Shown one piece after another: positions 55,485-64,000 of a stretch of DNA of 64,000 nt. The notes under the pieces are model-generated. The model worked only from the letters and a program-made list of their open reading frames with translations, had not been told where the DNA came from and made no database searches. Source of the DNA: Campylobacter sp. MIT 99-7217 (GTDB lineage: Bacteria > Campylobacterota > Campylobacteria > Campylobacterales > Campylobacteraceae); assembly GCF_006864365.1 (NCBI RefSeq), contig NZ_QHLJ01000001.1, forward strand, positions 248,001 through 312,000, written 5' to 3'. Numbering within the stretch: position 1 is the first letter of the stretch; each line of letters opens with the position of its first letter. Both the position numbers and the translations under genes were made by a program.

Positions 55485-57066
55485 TCAAAATAATCCAAAC
55501 CAACAAAAACGCATTATCTTAGCTGTGGCTTTGAGTTTTTTGTTTTTTATTGTGTATAGTGAGTTTTTTGTCGCAAAAGTAGATCCTCACGATCATAACT
55601 CAAGCACAAATACAAGCGTGCAAAATCCAGCCCCAAATGTAAATTTAAGCACTAATACCCCAGCAGTAAATGAAGCTCCTATACAAGAAAAACCACAAAG
55701 TAAGGTTATTTCTACTATAGAAAGTGAGTATTTTAAAGCACAATTTGATGAGTTTGGACGCATTGCAAGCTTTAAGCTCAAGGGAAATAAATTTAAAGAT
55801 GAAAAGAATGAAGCCTTGGAGCTTATAAGCTCTAAGACAAGACCTCTTGAAATCCGCTTTAGTAATCCTAGTTTAAACAATCTAGCTTTTTCAAATGCCT
55901 ACACAGCTTCTGAGGAAAGCCTAAATATAACAAATAACGAAAGCGTAAAGCTTATTTTAACACAAAATTTAGGAGATCTCACTCTTGAAAAGATTGTAAC
56001 CTTTTATGAAAAAGGCAATTATGATCTTGAGGTAAAATTAAGTGAAGCACACCCTTATTTTATCAGCACAGGTTCTCGCCCTGAAAGCGCTAAGGAAAGT
56101 TATGTTGTGCGTGGAGCTTTGTTGGTAAAAGAAGACGAAACCATAGAAACTTTCGAGGATAAAGATGTAAGTTCTCAAACAAGTTCAAAAGCTACTATAA
56201 TTTCAGCTTTTGACGCTTATTATGCTTCTTTGTTTTATGATTTTGATAAGCCTTTAGATGCTGTGATTACCGATGCCGGAGAGGGTTATCCTTTGGCTTT
56301 TGCTCAGGCAAATGGAGATTTTAAAGCAAAAGGTTATATAGGGGCTAAGGAACATAGTATCTTAAAAACCATTGATAAGAGGCTCATTTTAGCTGTAGAG
56401 TATGGTTGGTTTACTTTTATTGCTAAGCCTGTGTATTCTTTTTTAGAATTTTTACATGATTATATAGGAAATTGGGGTTGGAGTATAGTTGCGTTAACTT
56501 TAATTATTCGAGTGATCTTATTCCCTCTTACTTATCGTTCCATGATTTCTATGAACAAATTAAAAGATTTAGCACCAAAAATGAAAGAATTAAGAGAACG
56601 CTACAAAGGCGATCCACAAAAAATGAATGTTCATATGATGGAGCTTTATAAAAAACATGGGGCAAATCCTTTTTCAGGTTGCTTACCTATACTGCTTCAA
56701 ATTCCAATCTTTTTTGCAATTTATAGGGTTTTACTTAATGCTGTTGAGCTTAAAGGAGCTGCCTGGGCTTTGTGGATATATGATTTATCTGTATTAGATC
56801 CTTACTATGTGCTTCCTATCTTAATGGGTGCAACGATGTTTTTACAACAGCTTATTACCCCTATGGCTATACAAGATCCAACTCAAGCAAAGATTATGAA
56901 ATTTTTACCTGTGATCTTTACTTTCTTTTTCTTATGGTTTCCAGCTGGGCTTACCCTTTATTGGTGCGTTAATAATCTTTGCTCGCTCTTACAGCAATGG
57001 GTAGTAAATAAACTTTTTGCGAAAGAACATCATAAAAAAGAAGTGGAAAAAGAACATGTTGATTGA
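55477..57066 (+). CDS. yidC: Membrane protein insertase YidC
   Basis: The 529-residue insertase has the first transmembrane helix at about 12-28, a large periplasmic domain, and the conserved core at the C-terminus (WGWSIVALTLIIRVILFPLTYRSMISMNKLKDLAPKM, then NPFSGCLPILLQIPIFFAIYRVL). It inserts inner-membrane proteins. It has GTGA overlap with yidD and overlaps jag by 11 bases. Confidence 0.96.
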   Translation: MNNQNNPNQQKRIILAVALSFLFFIVYSEFFVAKVDPHDHNSSTNTSVQNPAPNVNLSTNTPAVNEAPIQEKPQSKVISTIESEYFKAQFDEFGRIASFKLKGNKFKDEKNEALELISSKTRPLEIRFSNPSLNNLAFSNAYTASEESLNITNNESVKLILTQNLGDLTLEKIVTFYEKGNYDLEVKLSEAHPYFISTGSRPESAKESYVVRGALLVKEDETIETFEDKDVSSQTSSKATIISAFDAYYASLFYDFDKPLDAVITDAGEGYPLAFAQANGDFKAKGYIGAKEHSILKTIDKRLILAVEYGWFTFIAKPVYSFLEFLHDYIGNWGWSIVALTLIIRVILFPLTYRSMISMNKLKDLAPKMKELRERYKGDPQKMNVHMMELYKKHGANPFSGCLPILLQIPIFFAIYRVLLNAVELKGAAWALWIYDLSVLDPYYVLPILMGATMFLQQLITPMAIQDPTQAKIMKFLPVIFTFFFLWFPAGLTLYWCVNNLCSLLQQWVVNKLFAKEHHKKEVEKEHVD

Positions 57067-57904
57067 AGAAAAAGATTTACAAAGTGCTTTAACTAAGGCA
57101 GCACAAGAATTAAACTGTTCTGTTGTTGATCTGGAGTATGAGCTTGTTCAAAGACCAAGTAGGGGATTTTTAGGTTTTTTTCAAAAAAATGCTATCATTG
57201 AAGCAAGAGCTAAGAAAAAAGCTCATAAATATGATGAAAAAAAATCACACAAAAAGAAAGAAAATTTTAAGTCTGAAAAAAAACATAGAGAAGCAAAACA
57301 TCATTTTGAACACAAACAAACTCAAGAAAATCAGCCTTCTTTAAGTAAGGAAAAAGCTCCGCTTAAAGCCCCAGAATATAAGGTCAAAAATGAGGCGATT
57401 TTTGATGATTTTCACAAAGAAAGCAAGGAAAAGTATAAAATCGAAGATTGTATAGATGAGATTAGCCTTGATCTTAAAAATTTACTCAATTCAATAGGAC
57501 TTGATATAGAAGTAAGTGAGGTTAGTATTTATGATAAAGATTGTGTTTATATCAAGCTTGACGGTGCTGATGCAGCTTTGCTCATAGGTAAAGAAGCTTA
57601 TCGCTATAAGGCACTTTCTTATTTGCTTCATAATTGGATCAATTCAAAATACAAATTCTTAGTCCGCCTTGAAATCGCTGAGTTTTTAAAAAATCAAGAA
57701 CAAGGCATGGAGCTTTATCTCAAAAATATCATAGAAAAGGTAGAGCATACAGGCAAGGCTCAAACCAAGCATTTAGACGGAGTTTTAGTTAAAATAGCCC
57801 TTGAAAAACTTAGACAAAGATTTCCAAACAAATATGTAGGTATCAGACAAAATGCAGATCAAAGATTTGTCGTTGTAAATGACTTCTTTAAGAAAGATGA
57901 ATGA
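57056..57904 (+). CDS. Jag/KhpB-like RNA-binding protein (Jag-N, KH, R3H)
   Basis: The 282-residue protein begins [19 protein letters not shown] (Jag N-domain, with [10 protein letters not shown]). A Lys/Glu/His-rich linker (about 58-125) follows, then a KH-like segment with [20 protein letters not shown] and a C-terminal R3H-like region. KhpB/Jag proteins bind RNA and affect the cell envelope in other bacteria. It sits after yidC, as usual, and overlaps mnmE by 8 bases. Confidence 0.85.
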   Translation: MLIEEKDLQSALTKAAQELNCSVVDLEYELVQRPSRGFLGFFQKNAIIEARAKKKAHKYDEKKSHKKKENFKSEKKHREAKHHFEHKQTQENQPSLSKEKAPLKAPEYKVKNEAIFDDFHKESKEKYKIEDCIDEISLDLKNLLNSIGLDIEVSEVSIYDKDCVYIKLDGADAALLIGKEAYRYKALSYLLHNWINSKYKFLVRLEIAEFLKNQEQGMELYLKNIIEKVEHTGKAQTKHLDGVLVKIALEKLRQRFPNKYVGIRQNADQRFVVVNDFFKKDE

Positions 57905-59225
57905 TACTATAACAGCCCTAGCTACGGCAAATGCTCAAGGAGCGATAAATATAGTAAGAATGAGCGGTTCAAAGGCTTTACAAATCGCTCTTAAGCTTTG
58001 TAAAAAAAAAGAACTTGTGCCAAGATATGCACATTTGTGTAAAATTTATGCTAGCGATGAAAGTTTGATTGATGAGTGTATAGTTATTTATTTTAAAGCT
58101 CCTTTTTCTTTCACGGGTGAGGATATTGTAGAGTTTCAAACGCATGGAGGCTATATCTTAGCTTCTTTAATGCTTGAAGAATTACAAAAGCAAGGTGTGC
58201 GTCTTGCAAATGCTGGCGAGTTTAGCAAAAGAGCTTATTTAAATGGCAAGATGAATCTTTTAAAAGCCTCAAACATAGCCTCCTTAATCAATGCAAAATC
58301 CCAAAGCCAAGCCAAGCTTATAGCTAGAAATTTAGAGGGTAAATTAGGCGAGTTTTTGGAAAAAATAAGGCTTGATCTTGTAAAAACCCTAGCCTTTGTT
58401 GAAACGAGCATTGATTATGCAGATGATGATTTGCCAAGTGATTTATTTATGCAAATTCAAAATATGTGTGAGCAAAATGCAAAGGATCTTAAAAAAATAG
58501 CTGAAATTTCACTTTCAAAAAAGGCTCTTTTGCAAGGCTATAAAATCGCTATCATAGGTAAGCCAAATGTTGGCAAAAGCTCGCTTTTAAACGCCTTTTT
58601 AAACTATGAAAGAGCCATAGTTTCAAATGAGGCTGGCACAACCAGAGACACCATAGAAGAAAATTTACAAATCGGCTCTCATTTGCTAAAGATCATCGAT
58701 ACAGCAGGCATTAGAAAGGGTCTTGATGAGATCGAAAAAAAAGGCATAGAGCTTTCAAAAAAGGCTATTGATGAAGCAGATATTATCATAGCTCTTTTTG
58801 ACGGCTCACGTAAAAAAGATAAAGAAGACGAAGAGCTTATAAGCTTAATCAAAGAAAAAGGTAAGGATAAAAAGATCTTTTGGCTTTTAAATAAAAGCGA
58901 TTTAAGGCAAGAATTTAAAGAAGAAGGAGACTTTTTAAAGCTAAGCGTTCAAAAGGATATAAGCAAGCTTTTAAAAGCACTTAAAGCCTATCTTGATACA
59001 AATGAAAGTGTGGATTTTATCTTACCAAATTTAGAGCTTGTCCATGCTTTCATAAGGGCTAGCGAGGCTATATTTAGAGCTAGGGATTTATTAAGTGAGC
59101 AAAATTTAGAACTCTTTGCTTTTGAGCTAAATTTAGCCCTTAAGGAGCTTGAAAAATTTACTCATAGTTTTGAACAAGATGAGCTAATGGACGCTATTTT
59201 TAGCTCCTTTTGCCTAGGTAAATAA
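57897..59225 (+). CDS. mnmE: tRNA modification GTPase MnmE (TrmE)
   Basis: MnmE, with MnmG, installs the 5-carboxymethylaminomethyl group on wobble uridine. The protein (442 residues from this start) begins [11 protein letters not shown]. It has the G1 motif [13 protein letters not shown], the switch [11 protein letters not shown]3 DTAG, a NKSD G4, and the C-terminal CLGK (Cys). The start at 57897 is preferred over 57879, since the family begins at this MNDT. Confidence 0.96.
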   Translation: MNDTITALATANAQGAINIVRMSGSKALQIALKLCKKKELVPRYAHLCKIYASDESLIDECIVIYFKAPFSFTGEDIVEFQTHGGYILASLMLEELQKQGVRLANAGEFSKRAYLNGKMNLLKASNIASLINAKSQSQAKLIARNLEGKLGEFLEKIRLDLVKTLAFVETSIDYADDDLPSDLFMQIQNMCEQNAKDLKKIAEISLSKKALLQGYKIAIIGKPNVGKSSLLNAFLNYERAIVSNEAGTTRDTIEENLQIGSHLLKIIDTAGIRKGLDEIEKKGIELSKKAIDEADIIIALFDGSRKKDKEDEELISLIKEKGKDKKIFWLLNKSDLRQEFKEEGDFLKLSVQKDISKLLKALKAYLDTNESVDFILPNLELVHAFIRASEAIFRARDLLSEQNLELFAFELNLALKELEKFTHSFEQDELMDAIFSSFCLGK

Positions 59226-59240
59226 ATTTAAAGGATAAAA

Positions 59241-61415
59241 ATGGACAAAGAGCTTATAAAAGCACACAAAATCAGCGATGAAGAATATGAGCAAATCTTA
59301 AAAATTCTCGGTCGTGAGCCAAATTTATTAGAACTTGGCGTGATTTCAGCGATGTGGAGCGAACATTGTTCTTATAAATCAAGCAAGAAATATCTTAAAA
59401 ATTTTCCTACTAAGGCTGATTGGGTGATACAAGGACCTGGCGAAAATGCTGGTGTTATAGATATTGGCGGAGGTTATGCGGCTGTTTTTAAGGTAGAAAG
59501 TCATAATCACCCAAGCTTCATCGAACCCTTTGCCGGTGCAGCAACAGGGGTTGGCGGTATAATGCGTGATGTTTTTACCATGGGTGCAAGAGTGGTTGCA
59601 GGGCTAAATTCACTTAAATTTGGAAGCTTAAAAGGCACTCATGCAAAACATCAAAAATACCTTGTAAAAGGCGTTGTGGGTGGAATTTCTCATTATGGAA
59701 ATTGTATGGGAGTGCCTACCATTGGCGGTGAGGTCGCTTTTGATGAGTGTTTTAATGGCAATATCCTTGTAAATGCCTTTGCTCTTGGAATTTGTCCTAT
59801 AAAAGATATTTTTTACGCTAAGGCTGAGGGCGTTGGAAATCCTGTCATTTATGTAGGCTCAAAGACAGGCAAAGACGGGCTTGGCGGTGCTGTTATGGCA
59901 AGTGATAGCTTTACGCAGGCAAGCAAAAGTTTGCGTCCAACGGTGCAAATTGGCGATCCTTTCAGCGAAAAGCTTTTAATGGAAGCTTGTTTAGAGCTTT
60001 TTAAAACGGATTTTATAGTGGGAATTCAAGATATGGGAGCAGCTGGGCTTACTTCAAGCTCTTTTGAAATGGCTGGCAAAAGCGGTAGCGGAATGAAGCT
60101 TTATCTTGATAAAACGCCGATGAGAGAAGAGGGCATGAATGCTTACGAGCTTATGCTTAGCGAGTCTCAAGAAAGAATGTTAATTTGTGCTAAAAAGGGT
60201 TGTGAAAATGAAGTTATCAAGATCTTTGAAAAATGGGGGCTTGATTGTGCGGTTATAGGCGAGGTTACTGATAGTGGAAAAATGGAGCTTTTCTGGGAAA
60301 ACGAACTTGTGGGGCTAATTCCTATCGCACCTTTAAGCGACAAAGCACCTGTTTTAGACCGCGAGCTTAAAAAGCCTGCTTATCTTGATGAGATAAAAAC
60401 TTATAAATTTGAGCTCAAAATGCCTGCAAAAGAGCTTTTCAAACAGCTTTTAAGTAATGAAAATGCAAATGACAAAGCCTTTATTTACGATCAGTTTGAT
60501 TCTAGCGTGCAAACAAATACGATGAAAGCTGATGGCAAGCTTGGTGCAAGCGTGATTCGCGTGAAAGAAAATAATGCAGCCGTGGCTATGACTGTGGAGT
60601 GCAACTCGAGGCTAAATTTTATCGATCCTAAAATAGGTGCTATTTTAAATGTCGCTAATTCAGGCAGAAAAGTAGCTTGCACCGGAGCAAAACCGCTTTC
60701 AATTAGCGATTGTTTAAATTACGGAAGCCCTTTAAATGCTGAAGTGATGTGGCAGTTTGCAAAGGGTTGCGAGGGTATAAAAGAAGCTTGCAAAGCCTTA
60801 AATACACCTGTTGTAAGTGGCAATGTCTCGCTTTATAATGAAACTGAGGGCACAAGCATTTATCCAAGCCCTACTATCGTTTGCGTAGGCGTTTTAAAAG
60901 AGGCTTCAAAATGCCTAAAATCAAGCTTTAAAGCAAATACAAGCCTTTATCTTTTAGGCAAGACTTATGGCGAATTTGCCGGATCTTTAGCGATGAAAGT
61001 GCAAGATAGCAAGGTAGCAGGCGTTTTGAAAGATTTTGATTATGAAGCAGAATTAAAACTTTGGAACTTTTTGTATGAGGCAAACCAAAAGGGCATTTTA
61101 GCTTGTGCAAATAGCGTTGGCGTGGGCGGTTTGGCTATAAGTTTGGCTAAAATGTGTGCGATTTCAAATGTTGGTGTGAGTTTAAAAAGTGGCTTTGATG
61201 ATGAGGCTTTGCTTTTTGATGAGAGTGCGAGCAGGGCTATTGTTGGGGTAAATGATGAACAGGCTTTTGAAGCTTTGGCGGCTGAGTTTAAGCTTGAATT
61301 TACAAGGCTTGGACAAAGTGTCGCTGAACTAAATTTTGTGCTTGATAACATAAATTTAAGCTTAAATGAGCTTAAAAAGCTTTATTTTGAAAGTTTTGAG
61401 GAGCAAATTCAATGA
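59241..61415 (+). CDS. purL: Phosphoribosylformylglycinamidine synthase, PurL subunit
   Basis: The 724-residue PurL is the small (non-fused) form, which needs PurQ and PurS. It has HCSYKSSKKYLK, FKVESHNHPS, GAATGVGGIMRD and GDPFSEKLL, with the two PurM-like ATP-binding halves visible. It catalyses the fourth step of purine synthesis. A 15-base gap follows mnmE. The 3' end overlaps the next gene by 4 bases. Confidence 0.96.
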   Translation: MDKELIKAHKISDEEYEQILKILGREPNLLELGVISAMWSEHCSYKSSKKYLKNFPTKADWVIQGPGENAGVIDIGGGYAAVFKVESHNHPSFIEPFAGAATGVGGIMRDVFTMGARVVAGLNSLKFGSLKGTHAKHQKYLVKGVVGGISHYGNCMGVPTIGGEVAFDECFNGNILVNAFALGICPIKDIFYAKAEGVGNPVIYVGSKTGKDGLGGAVMASDSFTQASKSLRPTVQIGDPFSEKLLMEACLELFKTDFIVGIQDMGAAGLTSSSFEMAGKSGSGMKLYLDKTPMREEGMNAYELMLSESQERMLICAKKGCENEVIKIFEKWGLDCAVIGEVTDSGKMELFWENELVGLIPIAPLSDKAPVLDRELKKPAYLDEIKTYKFELKMPAKELFKQLLSNENANDKAFIYDQFDSSVQTNTMKADGKLGASVIRVKENNAAVAMTVECNSRLNFIDPKIGAILNVANSGRKVACTGAKPLSISDCLNYGSPLNAEVMWQFAKGCEGIKEACKALNTPVVSGNVSLYNETEGTSIYPSPTIVCVGVLKEASKCLKSSFKANTSLYLLGKTYGEFAGSLAMKVQDSKVAGVLKDFDYEAELKLWNFLYEANQKGILACANSVGVGGLAISLAKMCAISNVGVSLKSGFDDEALLFDESASRAIVGVNDEQAFEALAAEFKLEFTRLGQSVAELNFVLDNINLSLNELKKLYFESFEEQIQ

Positions 61416-62191
61416 TTTTTATCCTTCTGCTCGTAGCCATAGGCGTTTTTTACTGGTATTATAAAACTTGGGGCAAGCAGGATTTTTTAGGCTCTTTTGG
61501 GCGTGGTGCTAAGGGCTTTGCCAAAGGTTTTGCAAGTGGGGTTATGGAAGAAAGGCTTGATGAGTTTAAAAGAAAGATGAATTACTATGTCATCGCACTT
61601 TTAGCCAAGATCGCCAAAAGCGATGGCAGGGTAAGCGAACAAGAAGCGGATATGATCAGCCAAATTTTAGACGCTAATGCCAAAGATACACGCGAGCGAG
61701 AGTTTTTAAAGGCAAGTTTTAACGAGCATAAAGAAAATTTAAGCGATGCTTTATATGTGGCAAGGGAATTTATAAAAGAGGTTCCACTTCCTTTAAGTGA
61801 GCGTTTTAATGTGCTTCGTGTGCTTGTTTTTATGGCTTTGATTGACGGGGATTTTAGTGCTAAAAAGCAAGGAATTTTAGAAGAAATTTCCAAGGCTTTT
61901 GGCATTTCAAATCAAGAGCTAAACGCCTTTATAAAAGAGCTTCAAGGCATGCAAAGTAAAACTTCTAGGCAAATGGGGCTTGATGAGGCATTTTCTTTGC
62001 TTGAGCTTGATAAAAATGCTGATTTAAACGCTGTGAAAAAAAGCTACCGCTTGCTTGCTAAAAAGTATCACCCTGACATATTAAACGCAAATAATGTAAG
62101 CGAAGCTGAGCTTAAAAAAGGTGTTGAGAACTTTCAAAAGATAAATGAGGCTTATGAGCTGATTAAAAAGCATTTAGAAAGGAAAAATTAA
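61412..62191 (+). CDS. TerB/DjlA-like protein with a C-terminal J domain
   Basis: The 259-residue protein has an N-terminal membrane helix (about 1-17), a TerB-like helical domain (about 55-170, with [16 protein letters not shown]) and a DnaJ domain at the C-terminus with the HPD motif in [10 protein letters not shown]. This is the DjlA layout: a membrane-anchored J-protein that would bring DnaK to a membrane client. It begins inside purL and ends 1 base into purH. Confidence 0.87.
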   Translation: MIFILLLVAIGVFYWYYKTWGKQDFLGSFGRGAKGFAKGFASGVMEERLDEFKRKMNYYVIALLAKIAKSDGRVSEQEADMISQILDANAKDTREREFLKASFNEHKENLSDALYVAREFIKEVPLPLSERFNVLRVLVFMALIDGDFSAKKQGILEEISKAFGISNQELNAFIKELQGMQSKTSRQMGLDEAFSLLELDKNADLNAVKKSYRLLAKKYHPDILNANNVSEAELKKGVENFQKINEAYELIKKHLERKN

Positions 62192-63729
62192 TGAAAAAAA
62201 GAGCCTTGCTAAGCGTTAGCGATAAGGATGGCGTTGTCAAGTTTGCAAAAGAGCTTAGAGCTTTAAATTTCGAGCTTTTATCAACGGGAGGTACTTATAA
62301 ACTCCTTAAAGAAAATGCTCTTGAGGTTACAGAAGTAAGTGAATTTACGCAAAGTCCTGAGCTTTTTGAGGGGCGAGTAAAGACCTTGCATCCTAAAATT
62401 CACGGCGCGATTTTGCATAAAAGAGAAGACGAAAAGCATGTTAAAGAAGCAAGGCAAAATGATATTTCTAGCATTGATTTGCTTTGTGTGAATTTATATC
62501 CTTTTAAAAAGACTACGATTTTAAGCGATGATTTTGATGAAATCGTTGAAAATATCGACATAGGCGGACCTGCGATGATTAGAAGTGCGGCAAAAAACTA
62601 TAAAAGCGTGCTTGTGGTGTGCGATCTTTTGGACTATAAAAGCGTGATTGAGGCTATAAAAGAGGGCAAAGATGATGAGAGCTTTCGCTTAAATTTGATG
62701 ATAAAAGCCTATGAGCATACGGCAAATTATGATAGTTTCATAGCAAATTATATGAACGAACGCTTTAAGGGCGGTTTTGGCGAGTTTAAATTCATCGCTG
62801 GGCGTAAGGTCATGGATACAAAATACGGAGAAAACCCTCATCAAAAGGGTGCTTTGTATGAATTTGATGATTTTTTCAGCAACAATTTCAAAGCCCTAAA
62901 AGGAGAAGCAAGCTTTAACAACCTAACAGACATCAACGCAGCACTAAATTTAGCCTCAGCCTTTGATGAAGCACCTTGCGTGGCTATTATAAAGCATGGC
63001 AATGCTTGCGGTTTTGCCTTGAAAGAAAGCTTGCTTGAAAGCTACACAGAGGCTTTAAAATGTGATAGCGTAAGTGCTTATGGAGGAGTAGTTGCGATAA
63101 ATGGGTGCTTAGATGAGGCTTTGGCTTTGAAAATAAATGAAATTTATGTAGAAGTCATCATCGCTGCAAATGTAGCGCCTGAGGCTTTAAAGGTGTTTGA
63201 GAGCAAGAAACGCATTAAAATTTTTACCCAAGAAAGTCCTTCTTTGAAACGCTCTTTTGATAAGTATGATTTTAAGCATATCGATGGGGGTTTTGTGTAT
63301 CAAAATAGCGATGAAGTAGGTGAAAACGAGCTTAAAAATGCAAAATGCGTGAGTGAGAAAAAGGCTAGTGAGAAGGAATTTGAGGATATGAAAATCGCCC
63401 TTAAAATCGCAGCTTTTACCAAGTCAAACAATGTGGTCTATGTTAAAAACAAAGCCCTAGTAGCCATAGGCATGGGAATGACAAGCAGGATAGATGCAAG
63501 CAAGGCTGCCATAGCTAAGGCTAAGGATATGGGGCTTGATCTAAGAGGCTGCGTTTTGGCAAGTGAGGCTTTTTTTCCTTTTAGAGATAGCATAGATGAA
63601 GCAGCTAAAATAGGCGTTAAAGCTATAGTTCAGCCAGGAGGCAGTATAAGAGATGATGAGGTGATAAGAGCTGCAAATGAAGCTAAAATAGCACTTTATT
63701 TTACAGGCATAAGGCATTTTTTGCATTAA
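62191..63729 (+). CDS. purH: Bifunctional IMP cyclohydrolase/AICAR formyltransferase
   Basis: The 512-residue PurH performs the last two steps of IMP synthesis. The N-terminal MGS-like domain carries [21 protein letters not shown] and [15 protein letters not shown], and NLYPFKKT. The C-terminal half has the AICAR transformylase KHGNACGFA (Lys-His) and SDSVSAYGG-like segment ([15 protein letters not shown]). It overlaps the TerB–DnaJ stop by one base. It is followed by a terminator. Confidence 0.96.
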   Translation: MKKRALLSVSDKDGVVKFAKELRALNFELLSTGGTYKLLKENALEVTEVSEFTQSPELFEGRVKTLHPKIHGAILHKREDEKHVKEARQNDISSIDLLCVNLYPFKKTTILSDDFDEIVENIDIGGPAMIRSAAKNYKSVLVVCDLLDYKSVIEAIKEGKDDESFRLNLMIKAYEHTANYDSFIANYMNERFKGGFGEFKFIAGRKVMDTKYGENPHQKGALYEFDDFFSNNFKALKGEASFNNLTDINAALNLASAFDEAPCVAIIKHGNACGFALKESLLESYTEALKCDSVSAYGGVVAINGCLDEALALKINEIYVEVIIAANVAPEALKVFESKKRIKIFTQESPSLKRSFDKYDFKHIDGGFVYQNSDEVGENELKNAKCVSEKKASEKEFEDMKIALKIAAFTKSNNVVYVKNKALVAIGMGMTSRIDASKAAIAKAKDMGLDLRGCVLASEAFFPFRDSIDEAAKIGVKAIVQPGGSIRDDEVIRAANEAKIALYFTGIRHFLH

Positions 63730-63744
63730 GAAAATGCCTTTCTT
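63713..63744 (+). terminator. Rho-independent terminator after purH
   Basis: GGCATTTT / AAAATGCC forms an 8-bp stem with a 10-base loop, followed by TTTCTT. The stem begins inside the last purH codons, so the stop codon is in the loop. Confidence 0.75.
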
Positions 63745-63745
63745 G

Positions 63746-63795
63746 CAAGCTACTTTTAAAAAGTAAATTTAGGCTTTAAGGGTAGCTTGGTTTTG
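63746..63795 (+). terminator. Second hairpin after purH
   Basis: CAAGCTAC (63746-63753) pairs with GTAGCTTG (63782-63789) around an inner palindrome TACTTTTAAAAAGTA, followed by GTTTTG. It may back up the preceding terminator or act for the gene on the other strand. Confidence 0.45.
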
Positions 63796-63875
63796 TGATA
63801 TTTTTGTTTTGATATCTTATAATTTTTCTTGTTTTATAAGTAAGGATCTAAGCAAAAAAGCTTAAATCCTTGCGA

Positions 63876-64000
63876 TCATTTTTTTACCGGGCAGTTTTGA
63901 TAAAATTTTTTCTCGGTATCCGGAAGCATAGCTTGGGTAAAAAATGCATCTGATTTTTGTTTTGTAGAATATTTTTGTAAAATTTCGTCTTTCATAGCGT
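63876..64000 (-). CDS. Partial gene at the right edge, function unknown
   Basis: A minus-strand frame enters from the right edge and stops with TGA at 63876-63878. The visible C-terminus reads ...DEILQKYSTKQKSDAFFTQ and ends YQNCPVKK. An in-frame ATG at 63993-63995 would allow a 39-residue protein, but upstream codons are also open. There is no recognised motif. Confidence 0.45.
   Translation of the reverse strand, partial: AMKDEILQKYSTKQKSDAFFTQAMLPDTEKKFYQNCPVKK

Overview
The window is AT-rich chromosomal DNA from a Campylobacter, most likely a relative of C. jejuni. The evidence is gene content and order: murF–ddl–ruvA next to murJ–cysS–msbA–pyrD–dapA, nadE–lpxK–thrC–kdsB, the PEB4/Cbf2 rotamase next to fba, the cmoB–hotdog–lipoprotein–nuclease group, and rpmH–rnpA–yidD–yidC–jag–mnmE–purL–purH. 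These blocks are recognisable from C. jejuni but joined differently, so the genome is rearranged relative to it. The species cannot be fixed from the sequence alone. No rRNA, CRISPR array, insertion sequence, prophage or poly-G contingency tract was seen.

Layout. 1-5475 (minus): cell-wall and recombination genes (murF, hydrolase, orphan Phd/YefM antitoxin, ddl, ruvA, FapA/DUF342). 5646-14915 (plus): a tightly overlapping run (murJ, cysS, msbA, pyrD, M16 peptidase, dapA, ICMT-like methyltransferase), then an SDR enzyme. 14926-15854 (minus): a membrane protein and a metallo-beta-lactamase-fold hydrolase, divergent from nadE–lpxK–thrC–kdsB (15916-19703). 19882-28620: an outer-membrane barrel protein, M23 peptidase, glcD, a paired SMR transporter, an OmpA-domain protein, a UvrD-like helicase, tpx and DUF2892. 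28940-34065: ribBA-like gene, tRNA-Gln and tRNA-fMet, a MATE transporter with an unusual leader, a tautomerase and groES–groEL. 34228-39016: an AsmA-like protein and a frameshifted TonB-dependent receptor. 39179-45748: dnaE, a nuclease, a small lipoprotein, a hotdog protein, cmoB and nth. 45825-54556: PEB4, fba, a MotA/OmpA-like pair, a PLP enzyme, lipoproteins, a thioesterase, a UDG-fold protein and a GNAT. 54719-63729: the rpmH to purH run. A partial gene lies at the right edge.

Most genes are housekeeping: peptidoglycan precursors and remodelling (murF, ddl, murJ, M23), lipid A/LOS (msbA, lpxK, kdsB), lysine/threonine/NAD/purine/pyrimidine synthesis, replication and repair (dnaE, ruvA, nth, helicase), folding and membrane insertion (GroESL, PEB4, YidC/YidD) and tRNA modification (cmoB, mnmE).

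The least ordinary signals are: a 31-codon leader ORF followed by mutually exclusive hairpins, one of which can cover the ribosome binding site of the MATE transporter; a TonB-dependent receptor with an in-frame (AG)11 tract and a separate downstream frameshift; an rnpA whose conserved N-terminus lies upstream of any normal start codon; a 19-bp perfect inverted repeat beside a CIRCE element in the groES divergent region; and a MotA/OmpA-like pair with a long helical tail that resembles ZorA/ZorB in architecture but stands alone. I did not find a clear, complete, novel multi-gene system.
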